Positions 8,695 through 16,522 of a DNA stretch of 64,000 nt are shown piece after piece. Position 1 is the stretch's first letter, and each line of letters starts with the position of its first letter. A program made the translations under genes and the position numbers. Below the pieces are notes generated by a model that ran no database searches, was not told the origin of the DNA, and worked only from the letters and a program-made list of their open reading frames with translations. The stretch comes from Lentzea tibetensis. Its GTDB lineage: Bacteria > Actinomycetota > Actinomycetes > Mycobacteriales > Pseudonocardiaceae. The DNA is taken from contig NZ_VOBR01000002.1 of the NCBI RefSeq assembly GCF_007845675.1, positions 1 to 64,000 of the forward strand, in the 5' to 3' direction.

Positions 8695-9521
8695 GGCCGC
8701 ACTCCCGAGACGATCTTCACGGAGACCGGGAGATCGAGCCCGTCGGGCGTGGCGTACTCGGCGGTGATGCGCTCGAACGCGCCGCGGATGCGGCCCTGCA
8801 CGTCGTCCGGCTGGCTCAGTACCAGCGCCCGAGTCCGGACAGTTCCGCCGATCATCCCCTCCCACAGCTCCGCGGCGGTGCCGACGCGATGGCCGAAGGT
8901 GATCGTCTGGACCCCGACCCCGGTGAGCCCGGCGCCGGTGAGCAGGCGGGTGCACTCGTCGTCGTCGGCGAACCGGAAGAACGGTGGGCCGACGGGGACG
9001 TCCGGCGGCGGCACCGCGCCGACCTCGCCGATCGCGTCGAGGAAGACACCGAGAAGCCGGCACCGCGCCGGGACGTCCCAGGTCGACAGCGCCAGCGTCC
9101 CGCCGGGCGCGAGCACCCTGGCCGCCTCGCCCGCCACCAGTTCGGGGCGGCCGACGTGCAGGATCGCGAAGTTGCCGACCACCGCGTCCGCCGACGCCTC
9201 GGGGAACGGCAGCCGCTGGGCGTCGGCCCGCTCGAATCGGATCCCGGGGTGCCGCCTGCCGGCCAGCGCCACCATCTCGGGGGCGATGTCCAGGCCGGTG
9301 ACGCTCGCGCCGCGTGCGGCGCAGGCGGCGGCGACGTGGCCGGGTCCGCTGGCGATGTCGAGGACGCGGGTGCCCGGCCCGACCCCGGCCGCGTCGAGCA
9401 GTGGCGTGATCGTACGGCTCGTGAGCGAGACGAAGAACTGTTCGTAGCCGTCCGTGCGCCGGCCCCAGGAGGCCGCCTCGAACCGGTCGAACGCGTCGGC
9501 GTCCACCGCCTTGCCGTTCAT
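8691..9521 (-). CDS. Class I SAM-dependent methyltransferase
   Basis: 276 residues with a Rossmann methyltransferase core. Motif I is VLDIASGPGHVAAA, the acidic post-I residue is in VTGLDIAPEM, motif II is in DAVVGNFAILHV, and motif III is in RVLAPGGTLALSTWD. It belongs to the UbiE/Methyltransf_11 group, and the substrate cannot be read from the sequence. The start is set at ATG 9521, with GAGG about 9 nt upstream; upstream in-frame starts would add a non-conserved tail. It is co-transcribed with the small membrane protein downstream, and the divergent GNAT gene lies 97 bp away. Confidence 0.85.
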   Translation of the reverse strand: MNGKAVDADAFDRFEAASWGRRTDGYEQFFVSLTSRTITPLLDAAGVGPGTRVLDIASGPGHVAAACAARGASVTGLDIAPEMVALAGRRHPGIRFERADAQRLPFPEASADAVVGNFAILHVGRPELVAGEAARVLAPGGTLALSTWDVPARCRLLGVFLDAIGEVGAVPPPDVPVGPPFFRFADDDECTRLLTGAGLTGVGVQTITFGHRVGTAAELWEGMIGGTVRTRALVLSQPDDVQGRIRGAFERITAEYATPDGLDLPVSVKIVSGVRP

Positions 9522-9618
9522 CCGCACCACCTCGTTCTCCGTCGGCCGGGTCGATGCTGGCGGTAGGCTCGCCGGACGCATAGAGCAGAACGCCCCTTTG
9601 TCGCAACCGAAGGCTGAC

Positions 9619-10152
9619 ATGGTCGACGTGGTGCCGGAAGGCTGGCCGCATCAGGCGTTCCTGGCATCTGACCGGTTGCGCCTGGAGCCGGTCGAGGTCG
9701 CGCACGCCGAGGCGATGGAGCAGGTGCTGGCCGACCCGGTCCTGTACGAGGTGATCGGTGGGGAGCCGCCCACCGCCCCGCAGTTGCGCGAGCGGTACGG
9801 GCGATGGCAGACACCCCGGTCCGCGGACGGCGCGGAGGGCTGGCTCAACTGGATCGTGTTCCGCGCCGAGGACGATGCCGCCGTCGGCACCGTGCAGGCG
9901 ACGATCACCCTTGTGGGACAAGGCGCACGGGCCGAGCTCGCGTGGGTGGTCGGCTCGTCCTTCCAGCGCCGCGGGTTCGCCGTCGAGGCGACCGGGCGAG
10001 TGATCAGGTGGCTCGCCGACCACGACGTCGTCACCCTGTGCGCGCACGTCGCCCGCGGGCACACGGCCAGCGAACGGGTCGCGGCGAAACTGGGCATGGT
10101 GCCGACGGACGTCGTGGTCGACGGTGAGCGCCGATGGATCGCTCCCGAGTGA
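9619..10152 (+). CDS. GNAT family N-acetyltransferase (RimJ/RimL type)
   Basis: 177 residues. It has the RimJ-like opening LASDRLRLEPVEVAHAEAM and the acetyl-CoA-binding region WVVGSSFQRRGFAVEATGRVIRWL, a Q/RxxGxA/G-like motif. The end reads ASERVAAKLGMVPTDVVVDGERRWIAPE. It probably acetylates a small molecule or a protein N-terminus; the target is unknown. ATG 9619 has GAAGG 6-7 nt upstream. It is transcribed away from the methyltransferase and converges on the ABC permease gene with one base between stops. Confidence 0.85.
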   Translation: MVDVVPEGWPHQAFLASDRLRLEPVEVAHAEAMEQVLADPVLYEVIGGEPPTAPQLRERYGRWQTPRSADGAEGWLNWIVFRAEDDAAVGTVQATITLVGQGARAELAWVVGSSFQRRGFAVEATGRVIRWLADHDVVTLCAHVARGHTASERVAAKLGMVPTDVVVDGERRWIAPE

Positions 10153-10153
10153 C

Positions 10154-11026
10154 TCAGGCCAGCCGGAGCCGCCGGTGGAGCGCCCACGCGCCGACACCGA
10201 GCAACGCGACGGCCAGCACCGCGAACAGGCCGGCCTCGATCGCCTGGAACGACCAGAACCGGTCATCCGGCTGGTACGCGACCTGCTGGACGACGCCGCC
10301 CGCCGTCAGGCAGTCGTTGATGCTCGCGGTGCAGCCGGCGGGCGAGAAGGAGACCTGGTTGCCCGCGGCGTCCACATAGGACGACTCGACCACCCACGCG
10401 TCGCGGGGGATGTCCTGGTACCGCGAGGTGATCGGTGTCCCGTAGCCGGGACGCAGCGCGTTGGCCACCGCGCCGAGCAGCGGGATGTACACGACCACCG
10501 TGACGACCATGGCCGCGAGCGTGTTGCGCATGAGCAGCCCGATGGCGGCGCTGAGCGTGAACGTCAGCAGCGTGTACGCCCCGAGCGTCAGGCCCTGGAT
10601 CTCGAACGTCGGTGTCGCCAGCCGGCCGCCGAACATCACCGCCTGCAGCGGCGCCGACGACCACGCGTTCACCAGGCCGAGCACCGTCATGGCGATGACG
10701 ACGGGGATGCCCGCGACCGCGATCTTCGTCGCCCACCAGCGGGTGCGCCCGATCGACTGGGTCAGCCCGAACACGTGCGTGCCGTGCTCGATCTCCCGCG
10801 CGAAGAGCGGCGCCCCGGCGAACATGCCCAGCAGCACCGGCAGCGCGATCAGCACCAGTCGCAGGTAGTTGAGGTACGTGCCGTACCGCTCGTCGATCAG
10901 GGCCTCGTTGCCGCCCAGCGAGAGCGCGTCGAACCGGACGAACGCCATCACCGCCGCCAGCACGGCGACGATCCCGATGCTGAGCAGCACCTGGAACCGC
11001 TGCTGCCGCCACGCCACCCAGGTCAT
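10154..11026 (-). CDS. ABC-2 type transporter permease
   Basis: 290 residues and six hydrophobic segments. The first follows MTWVAWRQQR, and the last is near IEAGLFAVLAVALLGVGAWAL. A periplasmic loop contains two cysteines (SPAGCTASINDC). The start overlaps the stop of the ATPase gene (ATGA). With the ATPase and the GntR regulator it forms a three-gene operon typical of YtrA-regulated exporters. These often respond to cell-wall antibiotics or membrane stress. The substrate is unknown. Confidence 0.88.
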   Translation of the reverse strand: MTWVAWRQQRFQVLLSIGIVAVLAAVMAFVRFDALSLGGNEALIDERYGTYLNYLRLVLIALPVLLGMFAGAPLFAREIEHGTHVFGLTQSIGRTRWWATKIAVAGIPVVIAMTVLGLVNAWSSAPLQAVMFGGRLATPTFEIQGLTLGAYTLLTFTLSAAIGLLMRNTLAAMVVTVVVYIPLLGAVANALRPGYGTPITSRYQDIPRDAWVVESSYVDAAGNQVSFSPAGCTASINDCLTAGGVVQQVAYQPDDRFWSFQAIEAGLFAVLAVALLGVGAWALHRRLRLA

Positions 11027-11868
11027 GCCGCCACCTTCTTCGTCGAACGCAGGTACGCCAGCGCCAGCTCCTCGAGCGACGGCTCGGTGTTGTCCCAGCC
11101 GGGGACGTCGGTGGTGCGGGCGAGCACGGTCGCCTGCCGCCCGGTCGTGCGCGCCTCGACGACACCGTCCGGCAGCACGAGCTCGCGCGAGCCGATCAGG
11201 ATCCGGTGCTGGGTCAGCAGATCGTCGACGTCGCCGTGCAGCTGGACCCGTCCGTCGGCGAGCAGCAGCAGGTGGTCGCAGACGCCGTCGAGATCGGCGA
11301 TCACGTGGGACGAGAGCAGCACGGTCATGCCGGTCTCCGCGACCTCGGCCAGCAGGGACTGCATGACCTCCTGCCGCGCGATCGGGTCGAGGTCCGCGAG
11401 CGGTTCGTCGAGCATCACCAGCTCAGGGCGCCTGCCGAGCGCGATGGCCAGTGCGATTCGGGTGCGCTGGCCGCCGGACAGCGTGCCGACCTTGGCGTCG
11501 AACGGTACGTCTGCCTCGCGCACGAGGCGACGCGCGTAGCCGGAGTCCCAGTCGGGATTGAGCTTCGCGCCCGCCTTCAGCATCTCCTCGACGGTGAACC
11601 CCTTGTACAGCGGCTTGTCCTGGGCGAGGAAGGCCAGCTTCCGGTTCGTGCCGCGCTTTCCCGGTGCTTCACCGAGGACCTCGATGGAACCTCCGGTCGG
11701 GCGCAGCAGTCCGGTGGCGATGCGCATGAGGGTGCTCTTGCCCGCGCCGTTCGGGCCGATCAGCGCGGAGATCCGGCCGGTCGGCAGCTGGAACGTGCAG
11801 TCGCGCAGCCCCCAGCCGCGTCGGTAGCGCATGGTGAGCGCTGTCGCGTCCAGCGCGATGGTGGTCAA
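11023..11868 (-). CDS. ABC transporter ATP-binding protein
   Basis: 281 residues. Walker A is GPNGAGKS, the Q-loop region is LAFLAQDKPLY, the signature is LSGGQ, and Walker B with D-loop is LVMLDEPLADLDP. The H-loop is in SSHVIADLD. The start is TTG at 11868, overlapping the GntR stop (TTGA) and preceded by GGAGAAGG. The next in-frame ATG would remove the first beta strand. It pairs with the downstream permease and is expressed with the upstream regulator. Confidence 0.9.
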   Translation of the reverse strand: MTTIALDATALTMRYRRGWGLRDCTFQLPTGRISALIGPNGAGKSTLMRIATGLLRPTGGSIEVLGEAPGKRGTNRKLAFLAQDKPLYKGFTVEEMLKAGAKLNPDWDSGYARRLVREADVPFDAKVGTLSGGQRTRIALAIALGRRPELVMLDEPLADLDPIARQEVMQSLLAEVAETGMTVLLSSHVIADLDGVCDHLLLLADGRVQLHGDVDDLLTQHRILIGSRELVLPDGVVEARTTGRQATVLARTTDVPGWDNTEPSLEELALAYLRSTKKVAA

Positions 11869-12248
11869 CGTCCTTCTCCTTCGTAGTGCTCGTCCAGCTG
11901 GGCTTTGACAAGTGCTTCCACGTACTCGCGGTCGAGGCCCTCCGCGCGCGCCCGCCCCATCCAGGCGGCCAGCTCCTCCCGCAGCTCGGTCGGATCCGGC
12001 TGCGCCAGCGACGCGGAGACGAACGTGCCCATCCCGCGGCGTCCCTCGACCAGCCCTTCGCGCTCCAGCTCCCGGTAGGCCTTCAGCACGGTGTTCGGGT
12101 TGATCGAGGTCGCGGCGACGACCTCCTTGGCCGTCGGCAGCTGGTCGCCGGGCTGCAGCAGGCCGAGCCGCAGCGCGTGCTTGGTCTGGTTGACCAGCTG
12201 CTGGTAGGTGGCCACACCGGAACGGCGGTCGATCCGGAACTCGATCAC
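11865..12248 (-). CDS. GntR family regulator, YtrA subfamily
   Basis: 127 residues. It has a winged-helix N-terminus (TYQQLVNQTKHALRLGLLQPGDQLPTAKE is the typical opening) with the recognition helix around SINPNTVLKAYRELEREGLVE. The C-terminal dimerisation tail is short, as in the YtrA group. It starts at GTG 12248, six bases from a 32-bp palindrome. It is first gene of the operon with the ABC ATPase and permease, so it probably represses its own transport operon. Confidence 0.9.
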   Translation of the reverse strand: MIEFRIDRRSGVATYQQLVNQTKHALRLGLLQPGDQLPTAKEVVAATSINPNTVLKAYRELEREGLVEGRRGMGTFVSASLAQPDPTELREELAAWMGRARAEGLDREYVEALVKAQLDEHYEGEGR

Positions 12249-12253
12249 CTAAA

Positions 12254-12285
12254 GACCCTTTCACTAGTCAACTAGTGAAAGGGTC
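12254..12285. promoter_or_regulatory. 32-bp perfect palindrome, probable GntR operator
   Basis: Left arm GACCCTTTCACTAGT, two-base spacer CA, right arm ACTAGTGAAAGGGTC. The 15-bp arms are exact reverse complements. It ends six bases from the GntR start codon and lies in the divergent region shared with the carboxymuconolactone decarboxylase gene. Its position fits autoregulation by the YtrA-type GntR. Confidence 0.85.
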
Positions 12286-12330
12286 GCACCGTCAGGCCGG
12301 GGCGTCAAGTGGTTCTCCCGAGGACACGGG

Positions 12331-12357
12331 TGTCACATTCGAGACGTGGCCGGTGTC
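12331..12357 (+). promoter_or_regulatory. ECF41-type promoter
   Basis: TGTCACA at 12331-12337 and TGTC at 12354-12357, separated by exactly 16 nt. The published ECF41 consensus (recalled: TGTCACA-N16-CGTC) is matched with one mismatch in the -10. It lies 37 bp upstream of the operon that encodes an ECF41 sigma factor, implying autoregulation. Confidence 0.75.
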
Positions 12358-12393
12358 TTCATGTCGAACTCGAGAGAGACCCTGGAGGGGAAC

Positions 12394-12963
12394 ATGGCCC
12401 GGATCCCGAAGGCGGAGCTGACCGGCGTCTACGGCTGGCTGGTCAAGCGGATGTCCCGCAAGATGCTCGGCGACGTGGCCGAGCCGGTCGAGGTGGTGTG
12501 GCACAACCGCAAGGTGCTCAACTTCAGCTTCGCGCTGAACCGCAGGGTCCAGAAGTGGGACGCGTGTGACGAGACGCTGAAGTCGTTCGCGCACATGGCT
12601 GCCGTGTCGCTGGTGGGCTGCGGTTTCTGCCTCGACCTCGGCTACTTCATGGCGCACAACGAGGGTCTCGACGAGGCGAAGGCGCGTGAGGTGCCGCGGT
12701 GGCGCGAGTCGACGGTCTTCACGCCGCTGGAGCGCGACGTCATGGAGTACGCCGAGGCGATGACGCAGACCCCGCCGACGGTCACCGACGAGATGTCCGC
12801 GCGGCTGCTGGAGCAGCTCGGTGCGTCGGCGCTGGTCGAGCTGACGTCCTTCGTCGCGATGGCGAACATGGCCAGCCGCACCAACACCGCGTTCGGCATC
12901 GAGTCGCAGGGGTTCTCGGCGGCCTGCGACCTCAAGCCGCTCGCCGTGGCGTCGAAGGCATGA
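12394..12963 (+). CDS. Carboxymuconolactone decarboxylase family protein (AhpD-like)
   Basis: 189 residues of the AhpD/CMD fold with the redox CxxC in VGCGFCLDLGYF. That motif suggests a thiol peroxidase-type activity rather than true decarboxylation. The start is ATG 12394, with GGAGGGG just upstream. An ATG at 12346 lacks a ribosome site and falls within the promoter. The stop overlaps the sigma factor start (ATGA). CMD/oxidoreductase/epimerase genes are the known conserved neighbours and targets of ECF41 sigma factors, which supports both assignments. Confidence 0.88.
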   Translation: MARIPKAELTGVYGWLVKRMSRKMLGDVAEPVEVVWHNRKVLNFSFALNRRVQKWDACDETLKSFAHMAAVSLVGCGFCLDLGYFMAHNEGLDEAKAREVPRWRESTVFTPLERDVMEYAEAMTQTPPTVTDEMSARLLEQLGASALVELTSFVAMANMASRTNTAFGIESQGFSAACDLKPLAVASKA

Positions 12964-13832
12964 GCGACGACGCGTTCGTCACCCACCGCGGCCTGCTCTT
13001 CACCGTCGCCTACGAGATGCTCGGCTCCGCGGCCGACGCCGAGGACGTCGTGCAGGAGACCTGGTTGCGGTGGGCCGGTGTCGCCGACCGGGACGAGGTG
13101 CGCGACCCGCGCGCGTACCTCGTCCGGATCGCCACCCGGCAGGCGCTCAACCGGCTGCGCACGCTGGCCCGCCAGCGCGAGGACTACGTCGGCGAGTGGC
13201 TGCCGGAGCCGCTGCTGACGAGCCCGGACGTGGCCGAGGACGTCGAGCTCGCCGCGAGCGTCTCGATCGCGATGCTCACGGTGCTCGAGACGCTCGGGCC
13301 CGCCGAACGTGCGGTCTTCGTGCTGCGCGAGGTGTTCGACCTGCCGTACGAGGAGATCGCCGAGGCCGTCGACAAGTCCGCCGCGGCGGTCAGGCAGATC
13401 GCGAACCGGGCGCGCAAGCACGTGGCCGCGCGACGTCCGCGGATGGCGGTGAGCCGCACCGAGCAGCAGCAGGTCGTCGACCGGTTCCTCGCCGCCCTCA
13501 CCACGGGTGATGTGCAGGGTCTGATGGACGTGCTCGCGCCCGACGTCGTGCTGGTCGCGGACGGCGGAGGCCTGGCGGCCGCGGTCAAGCACCCGATCAC
13601 GGGCGTGCGGCGGGTGGCGGCGCTGCTGTCGCACTTCGCCGAGTTCGCGCCGAGCGCGGAGATCACCACGCTGCTGCTCAACGGCGCCCTCGCGGTGCGG
13701 ATCGACGGGTCGGCCGAGCTCAACACGGCCGTCACCTTCGTGGTCGAGGACGGCCGGATCGCCCGCATCTACGCGATCCGCAACCCGCACAAGCTGGGGC
13801 GGCTGGAAGAGGTGGCGGACTTGCGGAGGTGA
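12960..13832 (+). CDS. ECF41 family RNA polymerase sigma factor with SnoaL-like C-terminal domain (SigJ-like)
   Basis: 290 residues. Sigma-2 spans about 5-75 (LLFTVAYEMLGSAADAEDVV). Sigma-4 spans about 105-160 (LPYEEIAEAVDKSAAAVRQI). A SnoaL-like fused regulatory domain follows. The two ECF41 hallmark motifs are present as variants: DGGGL (family DGGGR) and NPHKL (family NPDKL). In this group the fused domain replaces a separate anti-sigma factor and modulates activity. It is co-transcribed with the AhpD-like gene from a promoter matching the ECF41 consensus. Confidence 0.92.
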   Translation: MSDDAFVTHRGLLFTVAYEMLGSAADAEDVVQETWLRWAGVADRDEVRDPRAYLVRIATRQALNRLRTLARQREDYVGEWLPEPLLTSPDVAEDVELAASVSIAMLTVLETLGPAERAVFVLREVFDLPYEEIAEAVDKSAAAVRQIANRARKHVAARRPRMAVSRTEQQQVVDRFLAALTTGDVQGLMDVLAPDVVLVADGGGLAAAVKHPITGVRRVAALLSHFAEFAPSAEITTLLLNGALAVRIDGSAELNTAVTFVVEDGRIARIYAIRNPHKLGRLEEVADLRR

Positions 13833-13850
13833 TGCTCCCGCCGTGCGAGC

Positions 13851-13891
13851 ATGATCCGTGCCGCGGCACAACGGCAGGAGGCACGGATCAT
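13851..13891 (+). promoter_or_regulatory. Hairpin sequestering the start codon of the enoyl-CoA hydratase gene
   Basis: ATGATCCGTGCC (13851-13862) is an exact reverse complement of GGCACGGATCAT (13880-13891), with a 17-nt loop. The right arm contains the first two bases of the ATG at 13890 and the end of the AGGAGG ribosome site (13876-13881). If it forms in mRNA it would block initiation. Confidence 0.6.
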
Positions 13892-14711
13892 GGAGAGCTC
13901 ACCACTGGCCGTCAGCGAGTGGTCGGACGGCTATTGGCGCGTCACGTTCGACAACCCGCCGATCAACCTGGTCGACCCGGAGACCATCGTCGCGCTGAGC
14001 GCGTTGCTGGACCGGCTGGAGGCAGACCCGGCGGTGAAGGTCGTGGTCTTCGACAGCGCCGACGAGGACTTCTTCCTGGCGCACTTCGACGTGGCGCGCG
14101 CCGACCGGCTGCCCCGCGAGCCCGGCCCCACCGGCTTGCCGATCCTGGCCGACCTCGCGACCAGGCTGACGGCGGCGCGGTTCGTGACCATCGCCGAGAT
14201 CCGCGGCCGGGCGCGCGGTCTCGGCAGCGAGTTCGCGCTCGCGCTCGACATGCGGTTCGCGAGCAGGGAGAGGGCCGTCTTCGGGCAACCGGAGATCGGC
14301 CTGGGGCTCATCCCCGGCGGCGGCGCGACCGAGGCGCTGCCGGCGCTGGTGGGCCGATCACGCGCTCTGGAGATCGTTCTCGGTGGCGACGACTTCGACG
14401 CCGACACGGCGCAGCAGTACGGGTGGATCAACCGCGCGCTCCCGGACGCGGAGCTCGCGACGTTCGTCGACCGGCTCGCCCGCCGCATCGCGAGCTTCGA
14501 CCAGGACGCCCTCGTCACGGCCAAGGAACTGGTCACCGAACGAGCCGGGGTGCCGTCGGGGGAGCAGCGCGTGGAGGCGTTGGTGGCGTTCCGCGAGGCC
14601 AGCGCCAGGCCCGGTACGCAGCAACGCGTGCGCGACGCGCTCGAGCAGGGGCTGCAGCAGCGCGGCGACTTCGAGCTCGACCTGGGTGCTCGGATCGGGC
14701 CCGCGGTCTGA
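13890..14711 (+). CDS. Enoyl-CoA hydratase/isomerase family protein
   Basis: 273 residues with a crotonase fold. The oxyanion-hole region is IAEIRGRARGLGSEFALALDM, and the second conserved stretch is FGQPEIGLGLIPGGGATEAL. A catalytic-type Glu falls in QPEIGLG, but the usual first Glu region is non-standard (GSEFALAL), so the reaction is uncertain. The ribosome site AGGAGG and ATG 13890 decide the start. It lies 57 bp after the ECF41 sigma gene and could be read from the same transcript. A strong hairpin terminator follows. Confidence 0.85.
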   Translation: MESSPLAVSEWSDGYWRVTFDNPPINLVDPETIVALSALLDRLEADPAVKVVVFDSADEDFFLAHFDVARADRLPREPGPTGLPILADLATRLTAARFVTIAEIRGRARGLGSEFALALDMRFASRERAVFGQPEIGLGLIPGGGATEALPALVGRSRALEIVLGGDDFDADTAQQYGWINRALPDAELATFVDRLARRIASFDQDALVTAKELVTERAGVPSGEQRVEALVAFREASARPGTQQRVRDALEQGLQQRGDFELDLGARIGPAV

Positions 14712-14724
14712 GGTCGTGGTGAGG

Positions 14725-14751
14725 TCCGGGCTGTTCGGCGAACGGCCCGGA
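14725..14751. terminator. Bidirectional hairpin terminator
   Basis: A 12-bp stem (TCCGGGCTGTTC pairing with GAACGGCCCGGA, one T-G wobble) closed by a three-base loop GGC. It lies between the convergent enoyl-CoA hydratase and DinB-like genes, as expected for a shared terminator in a high-GC genome without a strong T-tract. Confidence 0.75.
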
Positions 14752-14796
14752 TCGCCGGGCTTCGCCATCCGCAAGATGCTGAGTCCGCAGCCGGCC

Positions 14797-15516
14797 CTAC
14801 TCAGTGTCCTGTGCCTCGATCAGGTCGAGGTCGCGGACGCAGAAGCCGTGGTGCTCGAAGGTCTCGTTGAGCACCGTGCCGAGGCACTGCCGCACCGAGC
14901 GGCCCCTGGCGTACGGCGGCCAGACATCGTCGTCGGGCACCGGCGCTCGCGCTGCGAGCTGCACAGCGGTGACCTCGTCGAGCCAGGCCTCGAGCTCGGC
15001 GGCCTGGGCGTCACGCACGCTCACGATCTCGTCGAGGACCGGATCGAGCGAGAGGTCAAGCCCGTGCGCTCCGCGGTAGGGCTCGACGGTCGGCCCGATG
15101 CCCATCGGCGTGAACAGCTCCGTCGAGCCCAGGCAGCAACGGCGGAACCACGAGTCGTGGACGAAGACCAGGTGGCGCATCGTCTGCACCGCCGACCACT
15201 CGTCGTTCACGCTGCGACGCTCGATGCCGGGCGTACGGCGGATTCGCTCGATCGTGGCGGCCCAGCCGGCATGGAGCTGACGCGATGCCTCGCGCAGATC
15301 GGCGGGGTCCTCGGAGCGGATCAGCACCCGCACCGGGTGACGCCGGTCGAGCTCTGCCTCGACGTACTCGGTGACCTCGACACCGTTCACCACGAGGTTG
15401 GTGATGAGCCCGTCGATCACGGCATCCTGCATGACGACGCCGATCAGGCGCGCACCGGTCAGATCGCACTCGCGGAACTCCGCACCGTGCAGATCCTCGT
15501 CGAGATACCGCGTCAT
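14797..15516 (-). CDS. DinB-like protein with N-terminal pentapeptide-repeat segment
   Basis: 239 residues from ATG 15516. ATG 15525 is an alternative. Residues 5-35 resemble pentapeptide repeats (LHGAEFRECDLTGARLIG). The rest is a DinB/MST four-helix domain, with metal-ligand-type histidines in MRHLVFVHDSW and ETFEHHGFCV and the DinB-like NDEWSAVQTMRHL helix. DinB-fold enzymes are often thiol-dependent transferases or stress proteins. The activity here is unknown. The upstream sequence includes the palindrome CTAGGACCTAG close to the start. Confidence 0.75.
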   Translation of the reverse strand: MTRYLDEDLHGAEFRECDLTGARLIGVVMQDAVIDGLITNLVVNGVEVTEYVEAELDRRHPVRVLIRSEDPADLREASRQLHAGWAATIERIRRTPGIERRSVNDEWSAVQTMRHLVFVHDSWFRRCCLGSTELFTPMGIGPTVEPYRGAHGLDLSLDPVLDEIVSVRDAQAAELEAWLDEVTAVQLAARAPVPDDDVWPPYARGRSVRQCLGTVLNETFEHHGFCVRDLDLIEAQDTE

Positions 15517-15593
15517 GCTCCGCATACTAGGTCCTAGCACGACGCGCGTGGTCCGGACCAAGCCCCGCAACCCACTCGGGAAGTCCGCCGGGC

Positions 15594-16358
15594 TCAGTCC
15601 GCCGCCCCGGCGGGTGTCGTCCGCGTTTCGGTGAGACGCGCCCCGGCGGTCAGCATGTGGTCACCCATCACCTTCGCCGCGGTGTCCCCGTCGCGCGCCT
15701 TCAGCGCGTCCAGAATCAGCTGGTGCTCCGCCACGGCGAGGTCGGCGTGCGGACGGTCGCGCAGCGCGCGCTCGACCCACACGCGCAGCAGTGAGCGGAT
15801 GCTCTGCAACAGGTGCTGCAGCACGACGTTGCCCGCGATCGCGCCGATCTCGAGGTGGAAGTGCATGTCCGCCTCGACGAACCGGTCGAGGTCGTCCTTG
15901 CTGGCGCGCATCGTGTCGAGGTAACCGGTCAGGCGGGCCACACCCTCGTCGGTGATGTTCTCCGCGGCGAGGCGCGCGGCGTAGACCTCGAGGCCGTGGC
16001 GCACCTGGATCAGCTCCTGGGTGCGGGGCTGGCCGAGCATGAGCCCCCAGCTCAGGGTCTGGGGGAGCAGCTCGGACACGCTGTCGCGGAGGTACGTGCC
16101 GGAGCCCGCCTTCACGATCACGATGCCGAGGATCTCCAGTGCGGCGAGTGCTTCGCGCACCGCGGACCGGCCGACGCCGAGCGACGCGGCGAGCGCGCGC
16201 TCCGGCGGCAGGCGCGTGCCCGGCTCGATCTCACCGCTGGTGAAGAGCTTGAGCAGGAGTTTCGCGACCTCGGAGACCGTCGATCCGGTGGGCATGGTTC
16301 CCAGGGCGGCAGGGAGCTGGATGGACTGGTCTTTCGCGAAAGCCGGCACGTTCCTCAT
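15594..16358 (-). CDS. FadR-subfamily GntR regulator of the apionate/erythrulose operon
   Basis: 254 residues. The winged helix spans about 25-95 (SGEIEPGTRLPPERALAASLGVGRSAVREALAALEILG). An FCD ligand domain follows, with metal-binding-type residues in EADMHFHLEIGAIAGN and DHMLTA. It starts at ATG 16358 with GAGG 8 nt upstream. It diverges from the MFS gene, and the shared region holds a strong inverted repeat overlapping the MFS promoter. By location it most likely represses the six-gene catabolic operon and is released by a sugar acid or its catabolite. Confidence 0.9.
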   Translation of the reverse strand: MRNVPAFAKDQSIQLPAALGTMPTGSTVSEVAKLLLKLFTSGEIEPGTRLPPERALAASLGVGRSAVREALAALEILGIVIVKAGSGTYLRDSVSELLPQTLSWGLMLGQPRTQELIQVRHGLEVYAARLAAENITDEGVARLTGYLDTMRASKDDLDRFVEADMHFHLEIGAIAGNVVLQHLLQSIRSLLRVWVERALRDRPHADLAVAEHQLILDALKARDGDTAAKVMGDHMLTAGARLTETRTTPAGAAD

Positions 16359-16408
16359 GGTAATGACCTCGATGGTGTCGATCTGTGTGGAGCCTCACGC
16401 TACCTCGA

Positions 16409-16440
16409 AATTGGTCAACCGGTTGACAGGTTGACCAATT
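16409..16440. promoter_or_regulatory. Composite FadR-type operator
   Basis: AATTGGTCAACC (16409-16420) and GGTTGACCAATT (16429-16440) are exact inverted arms 8 bp apart. The spacer adds a third half-site, GGTTGACA, so TCAACCGGTTGA (16415-16426) is itself a perfect palindrome. The overlapping sites could allow dimers in two registers. Confidence 0.8.
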
Positions 16441-16451
16441 GTTCACATACT
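16423..16451 (+). promoter_or_regulatory. Sigma-70-type promoter of the catabolic operon
   Basis: A perfect -35 TTGACA (16423-16428), a 17-bp spacer, and -10 CATACT (16446-16451). The -35 lies inside the FadR-type operator, so bound repressor would occlude polymerase. Confidence 0.65.
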
Positions 16452-16522
16452 CGATGCATCCCAACTCCCTGCTCCAGCGGCCAGGCACTCGTCGTGGCCG
16501 ACCAGCCAGTCGAGGAGTCAGC

